The notes below the pieces were generated by a model, which saw only the letters and a program-made list of their open reading frames with translations, did not search any database and was not told the origin of the DNA. Positions 14,629 through 24,646 of a stretch of 64,000 bases of DNA are shown here, piece after piece. This DNA is from Pseudomonas sp. B21_DOA (GTDB taxonomy: Bacteria > Pseudomonadota > Gammaproteobacteria > Pseudomonadales > Pseudomonadaceae): NCBI GenBank assembly GCA_030544685.1, contig CP086683.1, positions 5,828,001 through 5,892,000 on the forward strand, read 5' to 3'. Within the stretch, counting starts at the first letter, position 1; every line of letters begins with the position of its first letter. The position numbers were made by a program, and so were the translations under genes.

Positions 14629-14661
14629 AAAAAGGCGATCCATCCGGATCGCCTTTTTTTA
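14629..14661. terminator. Bidirectional rho-independent terminator
   Basis: Perfect 8-bp stem GGCGATCC / GGATCGCC (14634-14653) flanked by an A-run on the left and T7 on the right, so it works on both strands. It separates dolP (plus) from sspB (minus), and the sspB stop codon lies inside its T-run. Confidence 0.9.
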
Positions 14662-15072
14662 TTTCACAACCTTCAAACTCGGCCGGCCACTCGGGCGTGG
14701 TGGCTCGCTGCTTGGTGGCGGCGAGTCGTCATCCGGATCGATGTCTTCCTCGTCGTCCATCGGCAACTCGAGGTCAAACACCATGCCCTGGCCGTTTTCC
14801 CGGGCGTAAATGCCCAGGATCGCGCTGATCGGCACGTAGAGACTGTGCGGAACACCGCCGAAGCGGCCTTCGAACGTCACCACGTCGTTGTCCATGTGCA
14901 GATGACGCACCGCACTCGGCGAGATGTTCAGGACGATCTGGCCGTCACTGGCGAAGCCTTGTGGCACCTGCACCGCCGGGTATTCAGAGTTGACCAGCAT
15001 GTGCGGGGTGCAATCGTTATCCACAATCCACTCGTAGAGCGCGCGGACCAGATAAGGTCGACTGGAGTTCAT
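14659..15072 (-). CDS. sspB: ClpXP protease specificity-enhancing factor SspB
   Basis: Adaptor that delivers ssrA-tagged and other substrates to ClpXP. 137 residues: an N-terminal substrate-binding domain (MNSSRPYLVRALYEWIVDN, TPHMLVN, FGGVPHSLYVPISAILGIYARENG), then an acidic, proline-rich linker (DDEEDIDPDDDSPPP) and a short C-terminal ClpX-binding tail ending RPSLKVVK. It follows sspA by 16 bp and is co-transcribed with it. Confidence 0.97.
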   Translation of the reverse strand: MNSSRPYLVRALYEWIVDNDCTPHMLVNSEYPAVQVPQGFASDGQIVLNISPSAVRHLHMDNDVVTFEGRFGGVPHSLYVPISAILGIYARENGQGMVFDLELPMDDEEDIDPDDDSPPPSSEPPRPSGRPSLKVVK

Positions 15073-15088
15073 AGCGGCTCCTTAAGCC

Positions 15089-15706
15089 TTAGCGCATATC
15101 GCGTTCGACACCAGACAGACTCGCCTGGAAAGCCTCACGCGCAAACTGACGCTCCATATAATCAAGCAGCGGCTTGGCCGGCCGCGGCAGTTCAATACCC
15201 AGAATCGGCAAACGCCAGAGTATGGGTAATAGGCAGCAATCCACCAGACTTTGTTCCTCACTGAGGAAGAACGGTTTGTCGGCGAACAGCGGCGAAACGC
15301 CGGTCAGGCTTTCGCGCAATTCCTTGCGCGCCACGACCCGTGCGGCCTCTTTGCTCTTGGGATCCAGAATCAGATCCACCAGCCCGCACCAGTCACGCTG
15401 AATCCTGTGGATCAGCAGACGGCTGTTGGCCCGCGCCACCGGATAAACCGGCATCAGCGGCGGGTGCGGGTAACGCTCATCCAGATACTCCATCACCACG
15501 GTCGACTCCCACAACGCCAGGTCACGATCGACCAGCGTCGGCAGACTGCCGTAAGGGTTCACCTCAATCAGTTTAGGCGGCTGGCGGCCGGCTTCCACGT
15601 AAATGATTTCGGCGCTGACACCCTTCTCTGCAAGCACGATGCGCACTCGGTGGGAATAGTGGTCGGCGGGGTCGGAGTAACAGGCCAACCGATTGGTCAC
15701 GCCCAT
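15089..15706 (-). CDS. sspA: Stringent starvation protein A
   Basis: GST-fold, RNA-polymerase-associated regulator of stationary-phase and virulence genes; it lacks glutathione transferase activity in known members. 205 residues: thioredoxin-like N-terminal domain ([39 protein letters not shown]) and helical C-terminal domain. The YPHPPLMP turn matches the conserved surface region of the family. It is first of sspA-sspB, downstream of the petABC terminator. Confidence 0.97.
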   Translation of the reverse strand: MGVTNRLACYSDPADHYSHRVRIVLAEKGVSAEIIYVEAGRQPPKLIEVNPYGSLPTLVDRDLALWESTVVMEYLDERYPHPPLMPVYPVARANSRLLIHRIQRDWCGLVDLILDPKSKEAARVVARKELRESLTGVSPLFADKPFFLSEEQSLVDCCLLPILWRLPILGIELPRPAKPLLDYMERQFAREAFQASLSGVERDMR

Positions 15707-15743
15707 GGCGATCCTCCTCGCTTGTTGAGTTTGTCGGAACCGG

Positions 15744-15828
15744 AAAAACGCGCGCGCCCAGAGGGCACCTCCCGCAGGGTCTGACTGAGCAGACCCTGCT
15801 TTATCGGAGGCGCCCTTGGGCGCGCGCG
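15744..15828 (-). terminator. Long two-tier hairpin terminator after petC
   Basis: The outer arms 15749-15772 and 15806-15828 pair almost perfectly (12 bp perfect, then one bulge and one mismatch). The space between them holds a second, perfect 10-bp hairpin, GCAGGGTCTG / CAGACCCTGC (15774-15783 and 15790-15799). On the minus strand the structure is followed by TTTTT, so it fits a terminator for petABC placed just before sspA. Confidence 0.75.
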
Positions 15829-15852
15829 ATTAACAGCAATGCTTGAAGCGTA

Positions 15853-16635
15853 TCAGTGCACGTCTTTCCAGTACTCACGCTTGAGCAGGTAGGCGAACAC
15901 AAAGAAGAACGCCAGGTACAGCAAGACATAAGTACCGATGCGCTGATGTTGCAGCTTAACCGGGTTAGCCGAGTAAGCCAGGAAGGTTACCAGATTCTTG
16001 ACCTTCTCATCGAACTGCTCTTCGTTCAGAGCACCGGACTTCGGCACGATGGTCAACTGATCGCACGCTTCATGAGTCAGCGGCGTGCCGGTCAGCGGAT
16101 CGTATTGCTTCTTGCCGTCCTCGACGATCTGCACCTGTTTGCAGCCGACGACCTGGCGCCCCTGCAGGCCGACCAGCACGTTAGGCATGCCGACGTTCGG
16201 AAAGACCTTATTGTTCACGCCCCACGGACGCGCCGGATCTTCGTAGAACGACTTCAGGTAACCGTAGAGCCAGTCGGTGCCGCGCACGCGTGCAACCAGC
16301 GTGAGATCTGGCGGCGCTGCGCCGAACCAGGTCTTGGCGTCGGCCGGCTGCATGCCGATGTTCATGTGGTCGCCAATCTTGGCACCGGTGAACACCAGCT
16401 TCTCCAGCATCAACTCGTGCGGGATGCCGAGGTCATCGGCGACACGCTCGTAACGCTGGAACTTGGCGCTGTGACAGCCCATGCAATAGTTGGCGAAAGT
16501 CCGCGCACCATCCTGCAGGGCGGCTTTGTCGGAGACATCGATATCGACACTTTCCAGTTCCGGACCATGAACCTCAGCAGCAAAAACCAAGGAAGGCAGC
16601 GCAGCAAAAATCAGAGCAAGAAATAACTTTTTCAT
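15853..16635 (-). CDS. petC: Ubiquinol-cytochrome c reductase cytochrome c1 subunit
   Basis: Cytochrome c1 of the bc1 complex, passing electrons from the Rieske protein to cytochrome c on the periplasmic face. 260 residues: signal peptide [20 protein letters not shown], one haem-c motif CMGCHSAK, the distal ligand region IGDHMNIGMQPADAKTWFG, and a C-terminal anchor (TYVLLYLAFFFVFAYLLKR). It directly abuts petB. It is a separate gene here, not the fused cytochrome b/c1 of some proteobacteria. Confidence 0.97.
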   Translation of the reverse strand: MKKLFLALIFAALPSLVFAAEVHGPELESVDIDVSDKAALQDGARTFANYCMGCHSAKFQRYERVADDLGIPHELMLEKLVFTGAKIGDHMNIGMQPADAKTWFGAAPPDLTLVARVRGTDWLYGYLKSFYEDPARPWGVNNKVFPNVGMPNVLVGLQGRQVVGCKQVQIVEDGKKQYDPLTGTPLTHEACDQLTIVPKSGALNEEQFDEKVKNLVTFLAYSANPVKLQHQRIGTYVLLYLAFFFVFAYLLKREYWKDVH

Positions 16636-17844
16636 CAGCCAGTCACCCTTTCCGGAACCGGTTTGGTCTTCTCGAGCCGGGTGTAGAACGGCATCAGAAT
16701 GAAGTAGGCGAAATAGAGGAAGGTGCAGACCTGCGACAGCAATGTGCGCCCCGGTGTCGGCGCCAGGACGCCGAGAATGCCGAGAATCACGAAGGAAATG
16801 CAGAACACCACCAGCCAGATTTTGCTCAGCCAGCCTTTATAGCGCATCGATTTCACCGGGCTTCGATCCAGCCACGGCAGCACGAACAGCACCGCAATCG
16901 CCGCGCCCATGGCGACAACGCCCAAGAGTTTGTCCGGGATCGCCCGCAAGATCGCGTAGAACGGTGTGAAGTACCAGACCGGCGCAATGTGCTCAGGTGT
17001 CTTGAATGCGTTTGCCTGCTCGAAGTTCGGTTTTTCGAGGAAGTAGCCGCCCATTTCCGGGAAGAAGAACACAATCGAGCAGAAGATGAACAGGAACACT
17101 ACAACGCCGACAATGTCCTTCACCGTGTAGTACGGGTGGAACGCAATGCCATCCAGCGGGATGCCGTTTTCGTCTTTGTGCTTCTTGATATCGACGCCGT
17201 CAGGGTTGTTAGAACCGACTTCGTGCAGCGCCAGAATGTGCAACACCACCAGACCAAGAATCACGATTGGCAGCGCGACAACGTGCAAGGCGAAGAAGCG
17301 GTTCAGGGTGATTCCGGAGATCAGGTAGTCACCACGAATCCACTGGGTCAGGTCATCGCCGATCAGCGGAATCGCGCCGAACAGCGAGATGATCACCTGA
17401 GCCCCCAATAAGACATCTGGCCCCACGGCAGCAGGTAACCCATGAACGCTTCGGCCATCAGCGCCAGGTAGATCAGCATGCCGAACACCCAGACCAGCTC
17501 GCGCGGTTTCTGGTACGAACCGTAGAGCAGGCCGCGAAACATATGCAGATAAACCACGATGAAAAACGCCGAGGCGCCGGTCGAGTGCAGCAGTCGCAGG
17601 ATCGAGCCGTACTCGACGTCGCGCATGATGTATTCGACGGAAGCAAAGGCCTCTTCCGCCGACGGCGTGTAGCTCATCGTCAGCCAGACACCAGTGACGA
17701 TCTGGTTGACCAGCACCAGCAGCGCCAGCGAGCCGAAGAAATAGAAGAAGTTGAAGTTTTTGGTGCGTAATATTTGCTGAGATGGTCTTCCCACATTTTG
17801 GTCGCGGGAAAGCGCGCATCAACCCAATCCATGAACTTGCTCAT
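16635..17844 (-). CDS. petB: Cytochrome b of the bc1 complex, frame broken twice
   Basis: Eight-helix di-haem subunit of the bc1 complex. The start [20 protein letters not shown] at 17844 overlaps the petA stop as ATGA. Two single-base losses split it: one A in the run at 17757-17761 (repair gives [15 protein letters not shown]) and one G in the run at 17402-17406 (repair gives [14 protein letters not shown]). The repaired protein has 403 residues. Haem-ligand regions [20 protein letters not shown] and [13 protein letters not shown] are present. petABC is needed for respiration in most growth conditions, so both breaks look like homopolymer errors. Confidence 0.94.
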
Positions 17845-18437
17845 CACGCTTTCTCCGTATCGACGCCAATGACAATCAGGTCATCGGTCTCATAGGAATG
17901 CGGGGGAACTGGCAGGTTCAAAGGCGCAGGTTGCGACTTGTAGACGCGGCCAGCCAGATCGTAGTGGGAACCGTGGCACGGGCAGAAATAGCCACCTACC
18001 CAGTCTTTGCCCAGATCCGCAGGTGCCACTTCGGGACGGAAAGTCGGTGAGCAACCCAGGTGCGTACAGATCCCGATCAGCAGCAGAATTTCCGGCTTGA
18101 TCGAGCGTACTTCCGGGTCGACATAAGTGGGTTGCGTGGAGTTTTTGGAGGTCGGATCGGAGAGCTGACCCTCGATCTTCTTGAGATTCCCCAGGATTTC
18201 CTCGGTACGGCGGACAATGAACACCGGCTGGCCGCGCCATTCAGCAATCATCTGCTGGCCTGGCTCGATTTTGCTGACATTCACTTTCACCGGTGCACCG
18301 GCAGCTTTCGCCTTGGCACTGGGAAACCATGACCCCACGAACGGGACCGCAGCCCCCACCGCTCCTGCAGCACCCACCACGGATGTGGCTGCCACCAGGA
18401 AGCGACGCCGGCCTGCATTCACGCCGTCATTGCTCAT
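17844..18437 (-). CDS. petA: Rieske iron-sulfur subunit of the bc1 complex
   Basis: 2Fe-2S subunit that takes electrons from ubiquinol. 197 residues: twin-arginine signal/anchor (NAGRRRFLVAATSVVGAAG), then the Rieske fold with both cluster-binding boxes CTHLGC and CPCHGSH and the following GRVYKSQPAPLNLPVP. It is first of the petA-petB-petC operon and overlaps petB by 1 base. Confidence 0.97.
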   Translation of the reverse strand: MSNDGVNAGRRRFLVAATSVVGAAGAVGAAVPFVGSWFPSAKAKAAGAPVKVNVSKIEPGQQMIAEWRGQPVFIVRRTEEILGNLKKIEGQLSDPTSKNSTQPTYVDPEVRSIKPEILLLIGICTHLGCSPTFRPEVAPADLGKDWVGGYFCPCHGSHYDLAGRVYKSQPAPLNLPVPPHSYETDDLIVIGVDTEKA

Positions 18438-18650
18438 TCAGTCCTCTCCCATCAGCTTTTTTGGCCTGTTAAATCAGGCGTCTACTAAATAAATCAAATG
18501 TTACTTATAAAAATTTTGCCCGAATGGTAATGAAAACCCCCAATTCTGACAAGGTTAATTCCCCGGGGCTCAGCCCCTTAAGCCTTGGAGTATAGGGGGT
18601 CTACGGCTGTGGCAAGTTGTCACAACGCAATTCTTTGATAAATCGCAGAC

Positions 18651-18687
18651 ATAAAAAAACGCCCGCTTCCGTGAGGAGGCGGGCGTT
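18651..18687 (-). terminator. Terminator of rplM-rpsI
   Basis: Stem AACGCCCGC / GCGGGCGTT (18658-18666 and 18679-18687), followed on the minus strand by T7. It lies 22 bp past the rpsI stop. The rest of 18438-18650 holds the A/T-rich petA upstream region with no gene. Confidence 0.88.
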
Positions 18688-18708
18688 CTTTTGAACGCGG
18701 AAGCGGAA

Positions 18709-19101
18709 TTAACGCTTCGAGTACTGCGGACGCTTACGCGCTTTACGCAGACCAACTTTCTTACGTTCAACTTCACGGGCGTCGCGGGTAACGAAGCCAG
18801 CTTTGCGCAGAGCGCTACGCAGGGTTTCGTCGTAGTCCATCAGAGCGCGAGTGATGCCGTGGCGGATTGCGCCAGCCTGACCACTTACACCACCGCCGAT
18901 CACGGTGACGTAGATGTCGAACTTCTCGACAGTCTCGGTCAGCTCCAGCGGCTGACGAACTACCATGCGGGCAGTTTCGCGGCCGAAGAAGTTATCCAGC
19001 GAACGGTTGTTGATGGAGATGTTACCAGTACCCGGACGCAGGAAAACGCGTGCGGTTGCGGTCTTGCGACGGCCAGTGCCGTAATTTTGAGTCGCCGACA
19101 T
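18709..19101 (-). CDS. rpsI: 30S ribosomal protein S9
   Basis: 130 residues, the normal length for S9. It begins [20 protein letters not shown], includes the conserved [22 protein letters not shown], and ends with the basic [14 protein letters not shown] tail that reaches the ribosomal P site. It follows rplM by 14 bp in the usual L13-S9 operon. Confidence 0.98.
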   Translation of the reverse strand: MSATQNYGTGRRKTATARVFLRPGTGNISINNRSLDNFFGRETARMVVRQPLELTETVEKFDIYVTVIGGGVSGQAGAIRHGITRALMDYDETLRSALRKAGFVTRDAREVERKKVGLRKARKRPQYSKR

Positions 19102-19115
19102 AATGAACTATTCCG

Positions 19116-19544
19116 TTAAATCTTCAGTTCTTGGGGCTGCTGAGCAGTATGAGGGTGTGCAGCGCCCGCATAGACTTTCAGCTTACGGTACATGTCGCGA
19201 CCCAGTGGGTTTTTAGGCAGCATGCCTTTAACCGCGGTCTCGATCACGCGCTCAGGGGCCTTGGCGATCAGCTTTTCAAAGTTGATCGACTTGATGCCGC
19301 CCGGGAAACCGGAGTGGGAGTAGTACATTTTGTCAGTGGTTTTAGCGCCGGTAACACGGATCTGCTCGGCGTTGATGACGACGATGTAGTCGCCGGTGTC
19401 AACGTGAGGAGTGTACTCAGGCTTGTGCTTGCCACGCAGACGGCTCGCGATTTCGGTGGCCAGACGACCCAGGGTCTGACCAGCAGCGTCGACGACAAAC
19501 CAGTCGCGCTTTACTGTTTCCGGTTTAGCAGTAAAAGTTTTCAT
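19116..19544 (-). CDS. rplM: 50S ribosomal protein L13
   Basis: 142 residues, the normal length for L13. It begins [20 protein letters not shown] and shows [27 protein letters not shown] and the [18 protein letters not shown] signature. First gene of the rplM-rpsI operon. Confidence 0.98.
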   Translation of the reverse strand: MKTFTAKPETVKRDWFVVDAAGQTLGRLATEIASRLRGKHKPEYTPHVDTGDYIVVINAEQIRVTGAKTTDKMYYSHSGFPGGIKSINFEKLIAKAPERVIETAVKGMLPKNPLGRDMYRKLKVYAGAAHPHTAQQPQELKI

Positions 19545-19788
19545 TCTTTATAGCCTCAGGGGCCGCCTGTAAATAAGACGGCGGATCTTACTGAATAGTG
19601 CGTACTTTGACAAGTCAAAGGCAGCCGGATACAGACGCTTTCGGGGGCTCGGGTCGGCGCGTCCGTTCAACGGCAAGATTCTTCGGCGGCGGCGCATCAC
19701 TTCCACTGCAGAAAGAGGTCGGCAATTATGCAGATTGCGAAAAATTTTTCAACCTGCTTTTATGATTGTTTTGCCCAAGGAGCACCCG

Positions 19789-20829
<1,041 letters not shown>

Positions 20830-20843
20830 CTGACCGCCAAAAG

Positions 20844-20908
20844 CTTCGCGAGCAGGCTCGCTCCCACAGTGGAATACTGTACCTGTGGGAGCGAGCCTGC
20901 TCGCGAAG
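20844..20908. repeat. REP doublet (GTGGGAGCGAGCCTGCTCGCGAA type)
   Basis: Perfect 26-bp inverted repeat, CTTCGCGAGCAGGCTCGCTC... against its complement, around a 13-bp loop, immediately after the aldo/keto reductase. One of ten such doublets in the window; two palindromic REPs in head-to-head form fit a REPIN. Confidence 0.88.
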
Positions 20909-20929
20909 GGGCCAGTCGGATTACCTTGA

Positions 20930-20985
20930 CAGCGGAACGCGGAGCGTCCCCGGCGGCATTCCCACGCAGAGCGTGGGAACGATCA
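20930..20985. repeat. Intergenic repeat, GATCGTTCCCACGC family
   Basis: The core CCCACGCAGAGCGTGGG lies at 20961-20977 and is followed by AACGATC. The same core with flanks occurs at 45925-45955 and twice in inverted form at 59626-59727, so it is a dispersed family distinct from the GTGGGAGC doublets. It ends directly at the acyl-CoA dehydrogenase stop codon. Confidence 0.78.
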
Positions 20986-22121
20986 TCACAGCGACCGCGC
21001 AATAATCTCCTTCATGATTTCATTGGTGCCGGCATAAATCCGCTGCACCCGCGCATCCGCCCACGCCCGGGCCACCGGGTATTCCCACATGAAGCCGTAG
21101 CCGCCATGCAACTGCACGCACTCGTCGAGCACTTTGCATTGCAGGTCGGTGCCCCAGTATTTGGCCATCGCCGCCGTCGGCACATCGAGTTTGCCCTGCA
21201 GATGCAACTCCAGGCAGCGATCGACGAAGACCCGGCCGATCTGGATCTCGGTGGCCATTTCGGCCAGTTTGAAGCGGGTGTTCTGGAAGTCGGCAATCGC
21301 CTTGCCGAACGCCTTGCGATCACGGGTGTAATCCAGCGTCCATTGCAGCGCCGCCTCGGCCGAGGCCAGCCCGCCGATGGCCACGGTCAGACGCTCCTGC
21401 GGTAATTCCTGCATCAGATAGGCAAACCCAGCACCTGCCTGGCCGAGAAGGTTTTCTTTCGGCACGCGCACGTCCTGGAAGAACAATTCCGAAGTGTCCT
21501 GCGCCTTCATGCCGACCTTCTCCAGGCGCTTGCCCTTCTCGAAGCCTGGCGTGTTCGCCTCCACCAGAAACAGACTGGTGCCCTTGGCCCCTGCCTTGGG
21601 ATCGGTCTTGGCCACCACGATCACCAGGTCAGCCAGAAAGCCATTGGTGATGAAGGTTTTCGAGCCGTTGATCACATATTCGTCACCGTCCAGCACTGCC
21701 GTGGTTTTCACCCCTTGCAGATCGGAACCCGCGCCAGGCTCGGTCATGGCAATTGCCGTGACCATTTCTCCCGAGACCAGTTTCGGCAGGTACTTGTGCT
21801 TCAGCGCTTCGCTGCCGTAATGCAGGATGTACGGCGCGACGATGTCCGAGTGCAACGAGAATCCGATGCCGGTCAAACCAAGACGACCGACCTCCTCAAT
21901 CACCACGGCGCTGTACAAAAAATCCGCGCCCAGCCCGCCGTACTCCTCCGGCAGGTGCGAGCACAGCATCCCCGCCTCCCCGCCTTGTTCCACAGCGCGC
22001 GATCGATGTGCCCCTGCTTCTCCCACTGCGCGTGATACGGCACGGCCTCTTTTTCGAGGAACGTTCGCACGCTGTCGCGGAACAATTCGTGCTCGGGGCT
22101 GAACAGGGTTCTGGGGATCAT
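20986..22121 (-). CDS. Acyl-CoA dehydrogenase, frame broken
   Basis: FAD-dependent acyl-CoA dehydrogenase (378 residues after repair) that would oxidise a short-chain or branched acyl-CoA. It starts MIPRTLFSPEHELFRDSVRT. Family signatures VTAIAMTEPGAGSDLQG and QLHGGYGFMWEYPVARAWAD are present, the latter ending in the FAD/CoA-contact DARVQRIYAGTNEIMKEII. One base is missing at the C4 run 21978-21981 (plus strand); repair gives LWNKAGEAGMLCSHLPEEYGG. It is divergent from the GlxA-type regulator, a possible functional pair. Exact substrate is not readable. Confidence 0.91.
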
Positions 22122-22272
22122 GCGGCACCTTTCTTTGTTGTTGGAGGTATTCGGCTCACAGAGACTAAGCCCGACTCCTGCTACGGGACACTGGACACAT
22201 CCGACAAAAAATAAGACGATCCAGCCGTCTGGTGACCACTTTCCCTTATAAAAACAAAACAAAAGTTGAATT

Positions 22273-23268
22273 ATGTCTAAGCACGTCTCCCCGCCCTTGC
22301 GGCGCGTCAGCATCCTGGCCATCGACCGGGTTTTCGCTTACACCCTCATGCAGGCCAAGGATTTTTTCCATGTGGCCAGCCTGCGTTACGGCAAACAACT
22401 GGGCCACGGCCTGACGCCGGCGTTCGAAACGCGCCTGGTCAGCCCCGATGGCAAACCGGTGAAAAGCTTCAGTGATGTGATGATGCCGGTCGACGGCGGC
22501 CTGGAAAACGCCGACGTAATCATCCTTCCGGCGTTCTGGGACGATTTCGACACGCTGTGCAGCCGTTACCCGCAAATCCTGCCGTGGCTGCGCGAACAGC
22601 ATGCGCGCGGCGCGGTGTTATGCGGCGAAGCCACCGGGGTGTTCTGGCTCGCCGAAGCCGGGCTGCTTAACGGCAAGGAAGCGACCACCTACTGGCGTTT
22701 CTTCAACGCCTTCGCCGAGCGCTTCCCCAAGGTCTATCTGAATCAGGACAAGCATCTGACGGACGCCGATAACCTCTATTGCGCTGGCGGCACCACCTCG
22801 GCCTGCGACTTGTATATCTATCTGATCGAACGCTTCTGCGGCTCGAACGTAGCGCAAGCGGTGGCCCGCGACATCCTTTACGAAGTGCAACGCAGCTATT
22901 CGCCGGGGCGTATCGGTTTCGGCGGGCAAAAGCTGCATCAGGACGTGATCATCCTGCAGATCCAGCACTGGCTCGAAGAACATTTCGCCGACAAGTTCCG
23001 CTTCGAAGACGTCGCCCGCGAGCACGGCATGAGCATCCGCAACTTCATGCGTCGCTTCCAGACCGCCACCGGCGACAAACCGCTGCACTACTTGCAGCGC
23101 CTACGCATCGAGACGGCCAAGGGTTTGCTTTCGGGCACGCGCAAGAGCATCAAGACCATCAGTTATGAGGTCGGTTACGACGATGCGAGCTTCTTCGCGC
23201 GACTGTTTCGCCAGCACACCGAACTGTCGCCGAACCAGTATCGGCAGCAGTTCCAGCAGGCTGCATAG
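22273..23268 (+). CDS. GlxA family AraC-type transcriptional regulator
   Basis: 331 residues in two domains: an N-terminal DJ-1/PfpI-like domain (about 10-190) with the nucleophile-elbow-like GAVLCGEATGVFWLAEAG, and a C-terminal AraC DNA-binding domain (about 230-325) with two helix-turn-helix motifs (FRFEDVAREHGMSIRNFMRR and TISYEVGYDDASFFARLFRQ). Such proteins often sense small nitrogenous or acyl metabolites. The divergent acyl-CoA dehydrogenase is the natural candidate target; this is inference from position. Confidence 0.88.
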   Translation: MSKHVSPPLRRVSILAIDRVFAYTLMQAKDFFHVASLRYGKQLGHGLTPAFETRLVSPDGKPVKSFSDVMMPVDGGLENADVIILPAFWDDFDTLCSRYPQILPWLREQHARGAVLCGEATGVFWLAEAGLLNGKEATTYWRFFNAFAERFPKVYLNQDKHLTDADNLYCAGGTTSACDLYIYLIERFCGSNVAQAVARDILYEVQRSYSPGRIGFGGQKLHQDVIILQIQHWLEEHFADKFRFEDVAREHGMSIRNFMRRFQTATGDKPLHYLQRLRIETAKGLLSGTRKSIKTISYEVGYDDASFFARLFRQHTELSPNQYRQQFQQAA

Positions 23269-23289
23269 CCCCCGAAGCAAATACAAAAC

Positions 23290-23380
23290 CTGTGGGAGCT
23301 GGCTTGCCAGCGATAGCGGTTTGTCAGAGAAAGAAATATCACCTGACACGACGCCATCGCTGGCAAGCCAGCTCCCACAG
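23290..23380. repeat. REP doublet, variant GTGGGAGCTGGCTTGCCAGCGAT
   Basis: Inverted arms 23291-23314 and 23356-23379, complementary over 24 bp, with a 41-bp loop. This is the GCTGGC sub-type, whose core differs from the GAGCC/GGGC types elsewhere in the window. Confidence 0.87.
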
Positions 23381-23415
23381 GGATTGAAGTGCGTTCGAGT
23401 TTTTCTTCAGCGCAT

Positions 23416-23445
23416 AAAAAGGGCCTGCAATCGCAGGCCCTTTTT
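23416..23445. terminator. Bidirectional terminator between the GlxA-type regulator and zapE
   Basis: Perfect 13-bp stem AAAAAGGGCCTGC / GCAGGCCCTTTTT with loop AATC. It serves the convergent regulator (plus) and zapE (minus). Confidence 0.9.
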
Positions 23446-23461
23446 GTTTGCCGAAAGCGGT

Positions 23462-24556
23462 TTAAGGCTTGTGCGCCCGCGACAGGAATTCGTGAGATTG
23501 CATCTCCAGCAGTCGGCTCAGCGTGCGCTGGAACTCGAAGGTCAGGCGTCCGCCGGTGTACAGATCCTTCAGCTCGACTTCGGCAGAAATGATCAGTTTG
23601 ACGTTGCGATCGTAGAATTCGTCGACCATGTTGATGAAGCGCCGCGCGATGTCGTCGGTGGTGACACTCATCTGCTCGACGCCGCTGAGCAGCACGGCGT
23701 GGAAGATCTTGCCCAGTTCGATGTAATCGTTCTGGCTGCGCGGGCCGTCGCACAGTTCGCGGAAGTCGAACCAGGCCACGTCGTCGCAGGTGCGCAGAGC
23801 GCGGATTTCGCGGTTCTCGATGATCAGCACATCGTTTTCCACCGCCGCCGTGCACTCCGGCGTCAGTGCCTTGAAGCTCTTGCGCAGGCTTTCGTGGGCA
23901 GCTTCGTCGAGCGGATAGTGGAACAGCTCGGCTTGCTCGAGGTGACGCAGACGATAATCGACGCCACTGTCGACGTTGACGATCTCGGTGTTCTGCTTGA
24001 TCAGGGCGATGGCCGGCAGGAAGCGCGCACGTTGCAGGCCATCCTTGTACAGACCGTCCGGAACGATGTTCGACGTCGCGACCAAGGTCACGCCGTTCTT
24101 GAACAGTTCTTCCATCAGCGTGCCGAGGATCATCGCGTCGGTGATGTCAGAGACGAAGAATTCATCGAAGCAGATCACTCGCGACTCGGCCGCGAAGCGC
24201 TTGGCGATGATGGTCAGCGGGTTCTTCTCGCCGCCCAGGGTTTTCATTTCCTCGTGCACACGCTTCATGAAGCGGTGGAAATGCGTGCGGGTCTTCTCCT
24301 TGAACGGCAGCGCTTCGAAGAAGGTGTCGACCAGGTAAGTCTTGCCGCGACCGACGCCGCCCCAGAAATACAGGCCCTTGACCGGTGCCTGATCTTTTTT
24401 GCCAAACAGCTTGCCGAGGAAGCCCGGCTTGTTCTGGTCGGCAGCGATCAAGTCGTCATACAGACGCTGCAGGTGACGCACAGCAGTTTCCTGCGCGGCG
24501 TCATGGAAGAAGTCCGGGCGTTTCAGATCAGCTTGATATCGTTCTAGGGGCGTCAT
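23462..24556 (-). CDS. zapE: Cell division ATPase ZapE
   Basis: AFG1-family ATPase that associates with the Z-ring in E. coli. 364 residues, the normal length: Walker A GLYFWGGVGRGKT near residue 65, Walker B-like VICFDEFFVSDITDAMIL and sensor region VATSNIVPDGLY. It begins MTPLERYQADLKRPDF. It sits downstream of trpS on the same strand, about 90 bp away. Confidence 0.94.
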   Translation of the reverse strand: MTPLERYQADLKRPDFFHDAAQETAVRHLQRLYDDLIAADQNKPGFLGKLFGKKDQAPVKGLYFWGGVGRGKTYLVDTFFEALPFKEKTRTHFHRFMKRVHEEMKTLGGEKNPLTIIAKRFAAESRVICFDEFFVSDITDAMILGTLMEELFKNGVTLVATSNIVPDGLYKDGLQRARFLPAIALIKQNTEIVNVDSGVDYRLRHLEQAELFHYPLDEAAHESLRKSFKALTPECTAAVENDVLIIENREIRALRTCDDVAWFDFRELCDGPRSQNDYIELGKIFHAVLLSGVEQMSVTTDDIARRFINMVDEFYDRNVKLIISAEVELKDLYTGGRLTFEFQRTLSRLLEMQSHEFLSRAHKP

Positions 24557-24646
24557 AATTCGTTAGCAAGGCAACAAAAACGGGCCGTCACTGTAGCGAC
24601 GGCCTGTGGGAATGGCAATCGGCCCTTGGTCGGGTCGCGCCGCCAA

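Noticed and set aside
16635..17822. petB as a pseudogene or as a shorter cytochrome b
   Set aside because: All haem-ligand segments are conserved on both sides of two homopolymer breaks, and petA and petC are intact.
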